In this document: piece by piece, positions 8,626-16,556 of the stretch
Layout of the letters: every line of letters begins with the position of its first letter
Numbering within the stretch: the first letter of the stretch is position 1
Origin: LH-M37 sp965602855
GTDB taxonomy: Bacteria; Pseudomonadota; Gammaproteobacteria; SZUA-229
Assembly: GCA_965602855.1 (NCBI GenBank)
Contig: CBFCZV010000017.1
Location: forward strand, 1 to 56,785
Direction: 5' to 3'
Length of the DNA stretch: 56,785 nt
Translations under genes and position numbers: made by a program
Notes under the pieces: model-generated
Database searches by the model: none
What the model was told of the DNA's origin: nothing
What the model saw: the letters and a program-made list of their open reading frames with translations, nothing else

Positions 8626-9490
8626 GTAAGCGATTCTCTGCTTCGTCCCAGGCAACACTTTGTTCGCCGTCGATAACATTAGCGCTGACTTCTTCGCCGC
8701 GATGTGCAGGCAGACAGTGCATGAATAATGCGTCAGCTTTGGCCGCCTGCATTAAATCAGTGTTCACCTGATAAGGCTCAAAGGCTTTGATACGCAGTTC
8801 CTGTTCTTCTTCCTGACCCATGCTCGCCCAGACATCGGTAACTACCAGGTCTGAGTTCTCGCAAGCTTTTTTCGGATCTGAAATTATTTCAATGTGGCTA
8901 TTAGCTTCATCGATAAATGCCTGATCTGGTTCATAACCTTCGGGGCATGTGATGTTGAGTTTGAAATCTAAAAGTTTAGCGGCGTGCATATAGGAGTGAC
9001 ACATATTATTGCCATCACCGACCCATGTCACAGTTTTGCCCTGAATGTCGCCGCGATGTTCGATGTAAGTTTGCATGTCGGCCAGTAGCTGACAGGGATG
9101 TACGTCATCGGTCAGACCATTGATAACAGGAACCGAAGAATACTCGGCAAACAGTTCTATTTTTTTGTGTTCAAAAGTACGCACCATAATGCAGTCGGCC
9201 ATACTGGAAAGTACGCGTGCGCTATCTTCGATGGGTTCACCGCGACCTAACTGGGTGTCGCGTGGTGAAAGAAATATGGCGTGGCCACCAAAGTGCGCCA
9301 TGCCGGTTTCAAACGAAACGCGAGTTCGGGTGGATGATTTTTCAAAAACCATCGCCAGCACTTTATTTTTCAGCGGCTCGTATATTTCACCATCGCGTTG
9401 CATGGCTTTGAGTTCGATAGCACGTTGTAACAGCGTTTTAAACTCATTACTATCAAGATCTGTCAAAGTTAAAAAATGGCGTAATGTCAT
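8585..9490 (-). CDS. argF: Ornithine carbamoyltransferase ArgF
   Basis: Makes citrulline from ornithine and carbamoyl phosphate in arginine biosynthesis. The 301-residue protein has the carbamoyl-phosphate loop STRTR (53-57), HPCQ (131-134) and the ornithine-binding HCLPAHRG (258-265). It follows argD by 7 bases on the same strand, so the two form an argDF pair making acetylornithine and then citrulline. Its 3' end overlaps the likely lptD start, which ties arginine genes to the LPS-assembly operon, an unusual arrangement. Confidence 0.97.
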   Translation of the reverse strand: MTLRHFLTLTDLDSNEFKTLLQRAIELKAMQRDGEIYEPLKNKVLAMVFEKSSTRTRVSFETGMAHFGGHAIFLSPRDTQLGRGEPIEDSARVLSSMADCIMVRTFEHKKIELFAEYSSVPVINGLTDDVHPCQLLADMQTYIEHRGDIQGKTVTWVGDGNNMCHSYMHAAKLLDFKLNITCPEGYEPDQAFIDEANSHIEIISDPKKACENSDLVVTDVWASMGQEEEQELRIKAFEPYQVNTDLMQAAKADALFMHCLPAHRGEEVSANVIDGEQSVAWDEAENRLHAQKALLEFLLVS

Positions 9491-9497
9491 GACAACC

Positions 9498-10688
9498 TCA
9501 AGCGGCTTTTTGCTGTAATAAGTTAGTAACTAGCGGTGCTAATTTTTCAACGATGGTATCTGCCTGTTCTTCTGTAAGAATCAGTGGCGGTAACAGGCGA
9601 ATAATCGTGTCTGCCTGTACAGCTAATAACAAACCCTCTGCTAATGCTTTACTGAATAATTCAGTGCAGGGTTGATCAAGTTCAATGCCGATCATCAAAC
9701 CAAGGCCACGAACTTCGCGAACGCCTTCGATGCCCGCTAATTCATTTTGCAAAGCGTCGAGTAAATAAGCGCCCATGTCTTTAGCTTTATTAACAAGCTG
9801 TTCCGACTCCATGGTTTTAACAACGGCCAGTCCCGCAGCGCAGGACAGCGGGTTGCCGCCAAAAGTAGAACCATGATTACCGGGCTTCATTACTGATGCA
9901 GCTTTTTCAGAAGCAAGGCAGGCGCCGATAGGTACGCCGTTGCCCAAAGCTTTGGCCAGCGTCATCACATCCGGTGTTATGTTGCTGTGTTTAAAAGCAA
10001 ACCATTCGCCGGTACGACCCATGCCAGTTTGAATTTCATCGAGCATTAACAACCAGTCGTTCTGGTCACAAAGTTCTCTCAATTTATTCAGGTAATCAGC
10101 ATCGGGTATTTGAATACCGCTTTCGCCCTGAACGGGTTCAACCATCACGGCAACGATGTTGCTGTTATTTTTGGCGATGTTCTCAATCGATTCAATATCG
10201 TTATACGGTGCGCGTACAAAACCCTGTACCAGCGGTTCAAAACCCGCCTGTACTTTGCGACTGCCAGTGGCGCTAAGCGTTGCCATGGTACGACCGTGAA
10301 AACTGTTTTCCATAACAACAATGGTTGGTATATCAATATTCTTTTGATGACCATAGAGACGGGCTAATTTGATTGCCGCTTCATTGGCTTCAGCACCGGA
10401 GTTCGAAAAGAACACGCGATCAAGACCGGACAGCGCACATAACTTATCCGCCAGATTTTGCTGGTTTTCTATCTCGTAGAGATTAGACGTGTGTATTAAC
10501 TTGCCAGCCTGTTCGCTGATTGCCTGAGTAACCGCAGGGTGAGCATGGCCCAATCCACAGACGGCAATACCAGAGAGGGCATCCAGATATTCCCTGCCTT
10601 CGGTGTCCGTGAGGGTTGCGCCATTACCAGAACAAAACGTTACCGGCATGGGAGCATAAGTGCTCATTAAATGTTCGTTATTAGCCAT
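9498..10688 (-). CDS. argD: Acetylornithine aminotransferase ArgD
   Basis: PLP enzyme that converts N-acetylglutamate semialdehyde to N-acetylornithine with glutamate; many also serve lysine synthesis as DapC. A class-III aminotransferase of 396 residues from ATG 10688. The PLP lysine is K246 in LAKALGNG, and LDEIQTGMGRTG precedes it. A longer frame reaches TTG 10721, but that codon lies inside a T-rich hairpin tail and is an unlikely start. Upstream are a good sigma-70-like promoter (10754-10781) and a terminator-like hairpin (10711-10744), which may affect expression. I see no convincing ArgR box. Confidence 0.96.
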   Translation of the reverse strand: MANNEHLMSTYAPMPVTFCSGNGATLTDTEGREYLDALSGIAVCGLGHAHPAVTQAISEQAGKLIHTSNLYEIENQQNLADKLCALSGLDRVFFSNSGAEANEAAIKLARLYGHQKNIDIPTIVVMENSFHGRTMATLSATGSRKVQAGFEPLVQGFVRAPYNDIESIENIAKNNSNIVAVMVEPVQGESGIQIPDADYLNKLRELCDQNDWLLMLDEIQTGMGRTGEWFAFKHSNITPDVMTLAKALGNGVPIGACLASEKAASVMKPGNHGSTFGGNPLSCAAGLAVVKTMESEQLVNKAKDMGAYLLDALQNELAGIEGVREVRGLGLMIGIELDQPCTELFSKALAEGLLLAVQADTIIRLLPPLILTEEQADTIVEKLAPLVTNLLQQKAA

Positions 10689-10710
10689 ATTCAAATCTGT
10701 ATTGATATTC

Positions 10711-10744
10711 TTAAAAAACAAAAACGGCGACCAAGGCCACCGTT
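10711..10744 (-). promoter_or_regulatory. Terminator-like hairpin with U tract in the argD leader
   Basis: On the minus strand, arms 10735-10744 and 10723-10732 pair over up to 10 bp (two G-U pairs; the innermost pairs must open for a loop). They are followed by an almost pure T tract at 10711-10724. The predicted transcription start of the argD promoter is about 10747, so the hairpin would form the very 5' end of the argD mRNA, about 22 bases before its start codon. It may be an attenuator, a 5' stability hairpin, or a second terminator for the gene to the right. Confidence 0.55.
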
Positions 10745-10753
10745 AAACGACTG

Positions 10754-10781
10754 ATTATACTAGATCATACGTGATGTACAA
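10754..10781 (-). promoter_or_regulatory. Candidate sigma-70 promoter for argD-argF
   Basis: Minus-strand TTGTAC at 10776-10781 and a perfect TATAAT at 10754-10759 are separated by 16 bases. Position fits: it lies between the terminator of the upstream membrane-protein gene and argD. Confidence 0.6.
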
Positions 10782-10808
10782 GCGTGTTTGTTAGTCCCTG
10801 AAAATAGA

Positions 10809-10835
10809 AAAGGCGAGCCATTGTGGCTCGCCTTT
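10809..10835 (-). terminator. Terminator after the urate-oxidase-N-like gene
   Basis: A perfect 12-bp stem (10809-10820 with 10824-10835) has a 3-base loop and lies 22 bases after the stop codon at 10858. On the minus strand it is followed by TCTATTTT, a moderate T tract. Confidence 0.75.
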
Positions 10836-10857
10836 CGGTATCCAGTAGCGGGATTGC

Positions 10858-11460
10858 TTAGAAAGTCATGCCGTGAGCATAACCAACCATGCAAAGCAGC
10901 ATAGGAATAGACAGGGCAGTGTTGGTGCGAGAAGCCAGCAGTGCAACTTTCTTCGCTGTTGCGATAGCATCTGCACTGTGTTCTTTACCGTCTAAACCAA
11001 GGATTTTCTTCTGGTTTGGCCAGATCAGTACCCATACGTTGAACAACATAATAGTACCCAGCCATCCGCCGAGACCAATTACGGCCATGTTGCCAGACAG
11101 CATGAATGCATCAACGATACCGCCCATGCCACCACCAAGCTGTGCCAGACCGCTCAGGCCGGTCAACCAGGTTACAGCCGCCGACATGCGGAACCACAAT
11201 AGTGCAGTTGGAGCTACGTATTTGTTGATCGCAGCGGGGCCGGGGCCACCGTCGTTAGCTTCTGCCAGTGCTTTGCCCACGCCGGGAACCTGTACAAAGT
11301 TGAAGTAGTACAGCAGGCCGATCCAGACCACACCAGCTAGAACGTGCAGCCAGATCACTAAATTCATTCCGCCCAGGCCATTGCCCAGACCAAATGCTAC
11401 GATCAGTGCAAGCGCAAAACCAACGGCAAGAGTGCCTTTGATTGTCATTAATGGATTCAT
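10858..11460 (-). CDS. Membrane protein with urate oxidase N-terminal (PuuD-type) domain
   Basis: A 200-residue integral membrane protein with about five hydrophobic segments. The pattern LVIWLHVLAGVVWIGLLYYF (about 34-53) is characteristic of the membrane domain at the N-terminus of the cytochrome-c-linked urate oxidase PuuD. Here only the membrane domain exists; there is no C-terminal cytochrome domain and no purine gene nearby, so urate oxidation should not be assumed. Conserved histidines (H39 and one near the C-terminus in YAHGM) could bind haem, which is inference. The start has a clear TGGAGA ribosome site. The gene is monocistronic, with its own terminator and a Fur-like site upstream. 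Confidence 0.75.
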   Translation of the reverse strand: MNPLMTIKGTLAVGFALALIVAFGLGNGLGGMNLVIWLHVLAGVVWIGLLYYFNFVQVPGVGKALAEANDGGPGPAAINKYVAPTALLWFRMSAAVTWLTGLSGLAQLGGGMGGIVDAFMLSGNMAVIGLGGWLGTIMLFNVWVLIWPNQKKILGLDGKEHSADAIATAKKVALLASRTNTALSIPMLLCMVGYAHGMTF

Positions 11461-11530
11461 ATTATTCTCCAGGTATTTATAAGTTTTAGACTGGCTCTAA
11501 AGATAGTCTATATTAGTATATAATGCAACT

Positions 11531-11549
11531 CTAAATCATAATCGTTCTC
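11531..11549. promoter_or_regulatory. Possible Fur box in the divergent region
   Basis: Thirteen of 19 positions match the classical Fur consensus (GATAATGATAATCATTATC), including the central ATAATC. It lies between the divergent membrane-protein gene and the hydantoinase B gene. This is a single-site match by eye only. Confidence 0.35.
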
Positions 11550-11621
11550 ATCTGATTGTACCGAAAAGTTGTCCATATAAATCAACCATTTCCGCATGGT
11601 TCAAAGTATTATACTCCCTCA

Positions 11622-13169
11622 ATGAACGCCATTTCACTCAGTATATTTGCCAATCGAATTGACGCCATTTGTGAAGAAATGGGCGTGACCCTGCAAAAGG
11701 CCGCGTTCTCGCCCAATATTCGCGACAGGCTGGATTATTCCTGTGCCGTGTTCGATGTCAACGGCGAGCTGTGCGCGCAGGCCGCGCATATTCCGGTGCA
11801 TCTCGGCAGCATGGCCTTTGCCATGAGTGGCATTGTGCAGTCGATTAGCTGGAAGATGGGTGACATGGTTGTGGTTAACGACCCCTTTATGGGTGGCACA
11901 CATTTACCCGATGTGACTTTGATCGTGCCTGTGTTTATCGAACAAGAGCTGCTGGGATTTGTCGTCAACAGAGCACATCATGCCGATATCGGTGCAGAAA
12001 CACCGGGTTCCATGCCGTTATCCAGTTGTTTGCAGGAAGAAGGCCAGATTATTCCGCCGACCAAGTTGATAAAAGCGGGCATTATTAATGAAAAACAATG
12101 GAGTGGCTTAATATCGGGCATGCGCAATGCCACCGAATCGGCGGGTGACTTTAATGCCCAGATTGCCGCCAATCGACGCGGCCACGATCGTTTGATCAAT
12201 TTGATCCAGACCATGGGCGTGGCTGAATACCAGGCTGCTTTATGTTGCCTGAATGATTATGCTGAGCAACTGGCCTTATCCAGCTTTTGTGAAATTCCAG
12301 GTGGTGAATATTGTTTTGGTGATGTGCTTGATGACGATGGTCTTGGCCATGAAGACATTGAAATAAAAACTCTGATTAAGATTGAGCATGGCAAAGTCAG
12401 CCTCGACTTTGCTGGCACCGCCAGTCAGGTCAGAGGCAATGTGAATTGCCCAATGTCAGTTACAGCGGCTGCGGTTTATTATGTCTTCCGTTGTTTGTTA
12501 CCCGCACAGACTCCCGCCTGCGCTGGTAGTTTTCGTCCGATAACAATACAGGCACCGAAAGGCTGCCTGCTCAATGCTGAGTATCCCTCAGCTGTAGCCG
12601 CAGGCAACGTCGAAACCAGTACCCGCATTGTCGATGTCGTGCTGGGTGCACTGGCGCAGGCCATCCCGGATAAAATTCCCGCCGCCAGTCATGGTTCGAT
12701 GAACAATATCGCCATGGGCAGTGCCGGTTCTGAAAAACAGCCCGCCTGGGATTATTACGAAACCATCGGTGGTGGCATGGGCGCGAGTGCGCTCAGTGAT
12801 GGGCAGGATGGAGTACAAACGCACATGACCAACACACTAAACACACCGATTGAATCGTTGGAAATGAATTATCCCTTGCGGGTTAATCGCTATCAGATTC
12901 GACGTGGTTCGGGTGGTGAGGGTAATCATCAAGGTGGTGATGGTTTGATTCGAGAGTTTGAGTTTTTGTCTCCGACTGAAGTCACTGTGTTATCCGAACG
13001 TCGGAAACATGCACCGTGGGGACTGGCGGGGGCAGATGATGGTCAGATGGGTTTGAATCGCAGTGGGCAGGAAAAATTGTCTGGTAAGTTTTATCGGCAT
13101 TTTAAAAAAGATGATACGCTAACGATTGAAACGCCGGGTGGCGGCGGTTATCAATCGATAGCAGAATAG
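11622..13169 (+). CDS. Hydantoinase B / oxoprolinase B-subunit family protein
   Basis: A 515-residue HyuB-family protein. In known systems HyuA and HyuB act together in the ATP-dependent opening of hydantoins or 5-oxoproline. Recognisable blocks are FSPNIRDRLDYSCAVFD near the N-terminus, VNDPFMGGTHLPDVT, the central KVSLDFAGTASQVRGNVNCP block and C-terminal RRGSGGEGNHQGGDGL. The start is ATG 11622; a frame reaching TTG 11556 adds 22 unconserved residues. No hyuA gene is in the window, which is unusual because the pair is normally adjacent or fused. The stop is 14 bases before the amidotransferase gene, so they are probably co-transcribed. The real substrate is unknown. Confidence 0.88.
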   Translation: MNAISLSIFANRIDAICEEMGVTLQKAAFSPNIRDRLDYSCAVFDVNGELCAQAAHIPVHLGSMAFAMSGIVQSISWKMGDMVVVNDPFMGGTHLPDVTLIVPVFIEQELLGFVVNRAHHADIGAETPGSMPLSSCLQEEGQIIPPTKLIKAGIINEKQWSGLISGMRNATESAGDFNAQIAANRRGHDRLINLIQTMGVAEYQAALCCLNDYAEQLALSSFCEIPGGEYCFGDVLDDDGLGHEDIEIKTLIKIEHGKVSLDFAGTASQVRGNVNCPMSVTAAAVYYVFRCLLPAQTPACAGSFRPITIQAPKGCLLNAEYPSAVAAGNVETSTRIVDVVLGALAQAIPDKIPAASHGSMNNIAMGSAGSEKQPAWDYYETIGGGMGASALSDGQDGVQTHMTNTLNTPIESLEMNYPLRVNRYQIRRGSGGEGNHQGGDGLIREFEFLSPTEVTVLSERRKHAPWGLAGADDGQMGLNRSGQEKLSGKFYRHFKKDDTLTIETPGGGGYQSIAE

Positions 13170-13183
13170 ACTGAGAAAAGAAC

Positions 13184-14965
13184 ATGTGCGGAATTTGCGG
13201 TGAATTAAGATTTGATAACACATCCCCAAACCGGGATCGTATCGAACAAATGAAAGCTAAGCTGGAACAGCGTGGCCCCGATAGCGAAGGCAGTTATTTT
13301 AATAACGCTATTGGTCTAGGTCATCGTCGTCTTGCGATCATCGATCTAACCAATAAAGCTGCCCAGCCTATGGTGGATGAAGCTAAAGGCATTGCGCTGG
13401 TGTTTAACGGCACTATCTACAACTACCCCGAACTAAGAAAAGAATTGCAGGGTCTGGGGCATGAATTCAAATCGTCCGGTGATACTGAAGTTATTCTAAA
13501 GTCATACATTGAATGGGGTGCAGATTGCCTGCAACGCCTGCACGGGATGTTTGCTTTTGCCATCTGGGATAGCAACAAAAAAGAGTTGTTGGTTGCACGT
13601 GACCGTGTCGGTATCAAGCCACTATATTTTTCGCAAACCGATCAGCGTTTATTGTTTGCTTCCAATACGCAGGCATTGATTCATGCTGATGGTGGTATTG
13701 ATAAAGATATTGATGCGGCTGCTTTGCATAATTTATTTAGCCTGCACGCTGTGGTGCCAGCACCGCGCACGATTTTAAAAGGCATTCGTAAAGTTAAACC
13801 TGCGCACTATATGGTGTTCAAGCAGGATGGCCGTGTTGAAGAAAAGCGTTACTGGACACTGACGGCAAAACGCCCCGATAAAAAAATGTCTGAACAAGAC
13901 TGGGTGGAAGCGATTCGAGTTTCGCTGAAAAAGTCGGTGGAGCGTCGGGTAAAAATTGCTGATGTGCCGGTGGGTGTTTTGTTATCTGGTGGCATCGATT
14001 CGAGTTTGCTGGTGGGTTTGCTGGCTGAGGCTGGCGCCAAAGATTTAAAAACTTTTTCGGTAGGCTTTGAAGATCAGCCTGAAGAAAAAGGTAATGAGTT
14101 TGAATACTCTGATGCGGTGGCTGAATATTTCAACACTGAACATCATCGTTTTTTAGTGCCCAATGAACAGGTGCTACCCAAATTACCGGAAGCTTTTGCG
14201 CACATGGCTGAGCCAATGTTTGGTCAGGATGCGGTGGCATTTTATCTGCTCTCCGAAGTGGTTTCCAAAGAAGTGAAGGTAGTGCAAAGCGGTCAGGGCG
14301 CTGATGAAGTCTTTGGTGGCTACTTCTGGTATCCACGTATGCACGAATCCACCACGCCGGGTGTGAAGCGTTTTTCCGAACAATACTTCGATCGTGATCA
14401 CGATGAATATCTGGAGACTGTTGATAGTCGTTTCCACGGTGAAGATGTCACTTCACAGATGATGGGTGACTTGCTGGATGGTATCGAAGCCGATGAATAT
14501 CTGGATCGTGTGCTGGCTGCCGATGTCACCACCCTGATCGTCGATGACCCGGTCAAACGTGTTGACAATATGACCATGGCTTGTGGGCTGGAAGCGCGTG
14601 TGCCATTCCTCGATCAGGAATTAATCGAACTGGCCGCGACCATGCCACCGGAAATGAAATTGCCCAATGGCGGCAAACACGTGCTCAAGGAAATGTCGCG
14701 AGGTTTTCTGCCTGACAGTGTAGTTAACCGCGCAAAAGCTTATTTTCCCATGCCTGCGTTAAAGTACGTGCGTGGTGACTTTCTGGAATTAATGAAAGAA
14801 ATTCTGTTCTGTGATGCTGCTCGAAAGCGTGGTCTGTTCAATCCTGCCTACGTTGAAAAGCTGATGAAAAATCCTGAGGATTATCTAACGCGACTACAGG
14901 GCAGCAAGTTGTGGCATCTGGCAGCGCTGGAGCTTTGGTTGCAGCAGAACCTCGATAATAAATGA
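13184..14965 (+). CDS. Asparagine-synthetase-like amidotransferase, N-acetylglutaminylglutamine type
   Basis: A 593-residue glutamine-dependent amidotransferase with N-terminal nucleophile C2 (MCGICGE), a class-II glutaminase domain (about 1-190) and a synthetase domain with the PP-loop SGGIDSS (268-274). Details such as FSLHAVVPAPRTILKGIRK and AEPMFGQDAVAFYLLSE match, from memory, the AsnO-type enzymes that amidate N-acetylglutaminylglutamine, an osmolyte dipeptide in Pseudomonas and Sinorhizobium, rather than housekeeping AsnB. The dipeptide synthetase that normally sits beside it is not in this window. It is coupled to hydantoinase B upstream; grxD follows after 123 bases. An ordinary asparagine synthetase role cannot be excluded. 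Confidence 0.8.
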   Translation: MCGICGELRFDNTSPNRDRIEQMKAKLEQRGPDSEGSYFNNAIGLGHRRLAIIDLTNKAAQPMVDEAKGIALVFNGTIYNYPELRKELQGLGHEFKSSGDTEVILKSYIEWGADCLQRLHGMFAFAIWDSNKKELLVARDRVGIKPLYFSQTDQRLLFASNTQALIHADGGIDKDIDAAALHNLFSLHAVVPAPRTILKGIRKVKPAHYMVFKQDGRVEEKRYWTLTAKRPDKKMSEQDWVEAIRVSLKKSVERRVKIADVPVGVLLSGGIDSSLLVGLLAEAGAKDLKTFSVGFEDQPEEKGNEFEYSDAVAEYFNTEHHRFLVPNEQVLPKLPEAFAHMAEPMFGQDAVAFYLLSEVVSKEVKVVQSGQGADEVFGGYFWYPRMHESTTPGVKRFSEQYFDRDHDEYLETVDSRFHGEDVTSQMMGDLLDGIEADEYLDRVLAADVTTLIVDDPVKRVDNMTMACGLEARVPFLDQELIELAATMPPEMKLPNGGKHVLKEMSRGFLPDSVVNRAKAYFPMPALKYVRGDFLELMKEILFCDAARKRGLFNPAYVEKLMKNPEDYLTRLQGSKLWHLAALELWLQQNLDNK

Positions 14966-15088
14966 CCTGCTGACTTGAAATTGATTGATTGCTCCCCATA
15001 TTGATGTTTTCCTAGATTATATAGTGGGTTTATTTGAACTCCGTAAAGAGATAAGCTTCGCGCAACTAAATTAAGGCAGGTAATAGAG

Positions 15089-15409
15089 ATGGCTGATGTA
15101 CTAGATAGAATTGATGAGCAGGTAAAAGGCAACGCAGTGATGATTTACATGAAGGGTACGCCGCAGTTCCCGCAGTGTGGATTTTCTGGTCGTACGGTAG
15201 AAGCGTTGAAACAGGTGGGTAAAGAGTTTGCTTACTGCAATGTACTAGCTGATGCTGAGATTTTTGAAAACCTGCCTCGTTATGCTGACTGGCCAACTTT
15301 TCCACAGGTTTATGTGAAGGGTGAGTTGATCGGTGGCTGTGATATTACGCTTGAGATGTTCGAGAATGGTGACCTTAAAAAGATGATTGATGAGGCTTCA
15401 GCGGCTTAA
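15089..15409 (+). CDS. grxD: Monothiol glutaredoxin GrxD
   Basis: Binds a [2Fe-2S] cluster with glutathione and passes clusters to target proteins. The 106-residue protein has the CGFS active-site motif (30-33), K22 in the glutathione site, the WPTFPQVYVKGELIGG block (about 71-86) containing the cis-proline region, and the CD pair at 87-88. The start is preceded by a purine-rich AGGCAGG. It ends in its own strong terminator at 15432-15458. Confidence 0.97.
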   Translation: MADVLDRIDEQVKGNAVMIYMKGTPQFPQCGFSGRTVEALKQVGKEFAYCNVLADAEIFENLPRYADWPTFPQVYVKGELIGGCDITLEMFENGDLKKMIDEASAA

Positions 15410-15431
15410 TAGCTGGTATATAACTCAATTG

Positions 15432-15458
15432 AAAACGCCACCGTCAGGTGGCGTTTTT
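15432..15458 (+). terminator. Terminator of grxD, possibly bidirectional
   Basis: An 11-bp stem (15432-15442 with 15447-15457) with a GTCA loop ends in a T tract at 15454-15458. The reverse reading also gives four Ts and would serve the converging response-regulator gene. Confidence 0.85.
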
Positions 15459-15482
15459 GTATATGCAGTAAATAGAAATAGC

Positions 15483-16433
15483 TTAGCTGATAATACTACC
15501 GTCGCCTTCGGCAATGGCTTTAGTCAGGTTGCCTTGAGTTATTTCCAGCATTTCTGTTGAGCTGATGGCTGCGTCACTGCCTTTATAATAATGTACGCCA
15601 ATTGAAGCCGCAATTTTGTAATCGTTTTCATCGGCCTTGAATGGGCGTTGATTAATGGAGCTCATGATTCTTTCCAGAGCGTTCATTTTGAAATTACCAA
15701 TCTGGGTGTGGCGCATGACAACAGCAAAAATATCACTATCCAGTCGGGTGATTACATCGGTGGGGCGAACTGTGCGGCGTAGGCGACGATACATGCTGAT
15801 CAGTATTTCGTTTTTACCTGCACCCCCGATTACGTCTTCTATTGATTCAAGCCCATTTAGTTTAATCATGGCAAGACAGATGCCGCCGTCTCGGGTAGAT
15901 GCTTCTTCTAAATTAGCATCCAGTTCTGAGAACAGCATGCGCTCATTGCCCGCGTTGGTGACTTCATCAACCAGGGCTGATTGTTGCAGACGCTGGATGG
16001 TCTGTTCCATCTGGCGTGAAGTTTCCAGAATATCGTTCTGCATGATTGAAATACGTGCAGCCGCACTGACGCGTGCTGCCAGCTCATGCGGATTGGGAGG
16101 CTTGCGCAGATAATCATCAACGCCGTGTTCAAAGGCTTCTACCAGAGATTCGATGCCTTCATTGGCGGTGAATAAAATAATGGAGGTATAAATGCCTTTT
16201 TCTTCGTCGTTTTGGCGAATGCGGTCGGTCAGTTCCAGGCCATCCATTTCTGGCATCATCCAGTCAGCGAGGACAACATCGGCAGGTTTTTCTTCCAGCA
16301 TGCGTAGGGCTTCGTGGGCGCTATCGGCCAATCTGACACCGGTATAGCCTGCTTTTTTTAGCGCAGATTTGACGACGATACGACTAAACTGCAGGTCGTC
16401 TACGATAATAATGGCTAAATCTTCGTTACTCAT
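15483..16433 (-). CDS. Response regulator with degenerate GGDEF domain
   Basis: Residues 1-120 form a receiver domain: acidic pair D12-D13, phosphoacceptor D57 in LADWMMPEMDG, and K111 in LRKPP. A short helical linker (about 125-155) leads to a diguanylate-cyclase fold. Its catalytic motif is replaced by DSDIF within RLDSDIFAVVM, and the usual LTGLxNR is VTNAGNER. It therefore probably does not make c-di-GMP; it may bind a nucleotide or act as a signalling scaffold (inference). No histidine kinase is adjacent. It is transcribed in the same direction as pyrC-rnt, after a 113-base gap. Confidence 0.9.
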   Translation of the reverse strand: MSNEDLAIIIVDDLQFSRIVVKSALKKAGYTGVRLADSAHEALRMLEEKPADVVLADWMMPEMDGLELTDRIRQNDEEKGIYTSIILFTANEGIESLVEAFEHGVDDYLRKPPNPHELAARVSAAARISIMQNDILETSRQMEQTIQRLQQSALVDEVTNAGNERMLFSELDANLEEASTRDGGICLAMIKLNGLESIEDVIGGAGKNEILISMYRRLRRTVRPTDVITRLDSDIFAVVMRHTQIGNFKMNALERIMSSINQRPFKADENDYKIAASIGVHYYKGSDAAISSTEMLEITQGNLTKAIAEGDGSIIS

Positions 16434-16527
16434 TAATGCGTTTCTTTTTTATAATTTATTGGCTGAAAGTGGTTTGAATCCACTCATTAAGCCGAATTGT
16501 AGCGGCTTCCACTAATATAGCAAAACC

Positions 16528-16556
16528 TTGGGTATTGTATAGATGTTTATACCCAA
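16528..16556 (-). terminator. Weak terminator overlapping the rnt stop codon
   Basis: An 8-bp perfect inverted repeat (16528-16535 with 16549-16556) is followed on the minus strand by GGTTTTG. One arm includes the last codons and the first base of the rnt stop codon. The T tract is short, so efficiency is doubtful. Confidence 0.4.

Noticed and set aside
8580..8679. lptD start at ATG 8679
   Set aside because: It would place about 45 extra residues before the signal peptide and overlap argF by 95 bases; a later start is more likely.
10688..10808. ArgR operator upstream of argD
   Set aside because: No palindromic TGAATnnnnATTCA-like pair is present; the A/T-rich stretch is explained by the promoter.
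10858..11460. Calling this gene a complete urate oxidase (puuD)
   Set aside because: The cytochrome-like C-terminal domain is missing and no purine catabolism gene is near.
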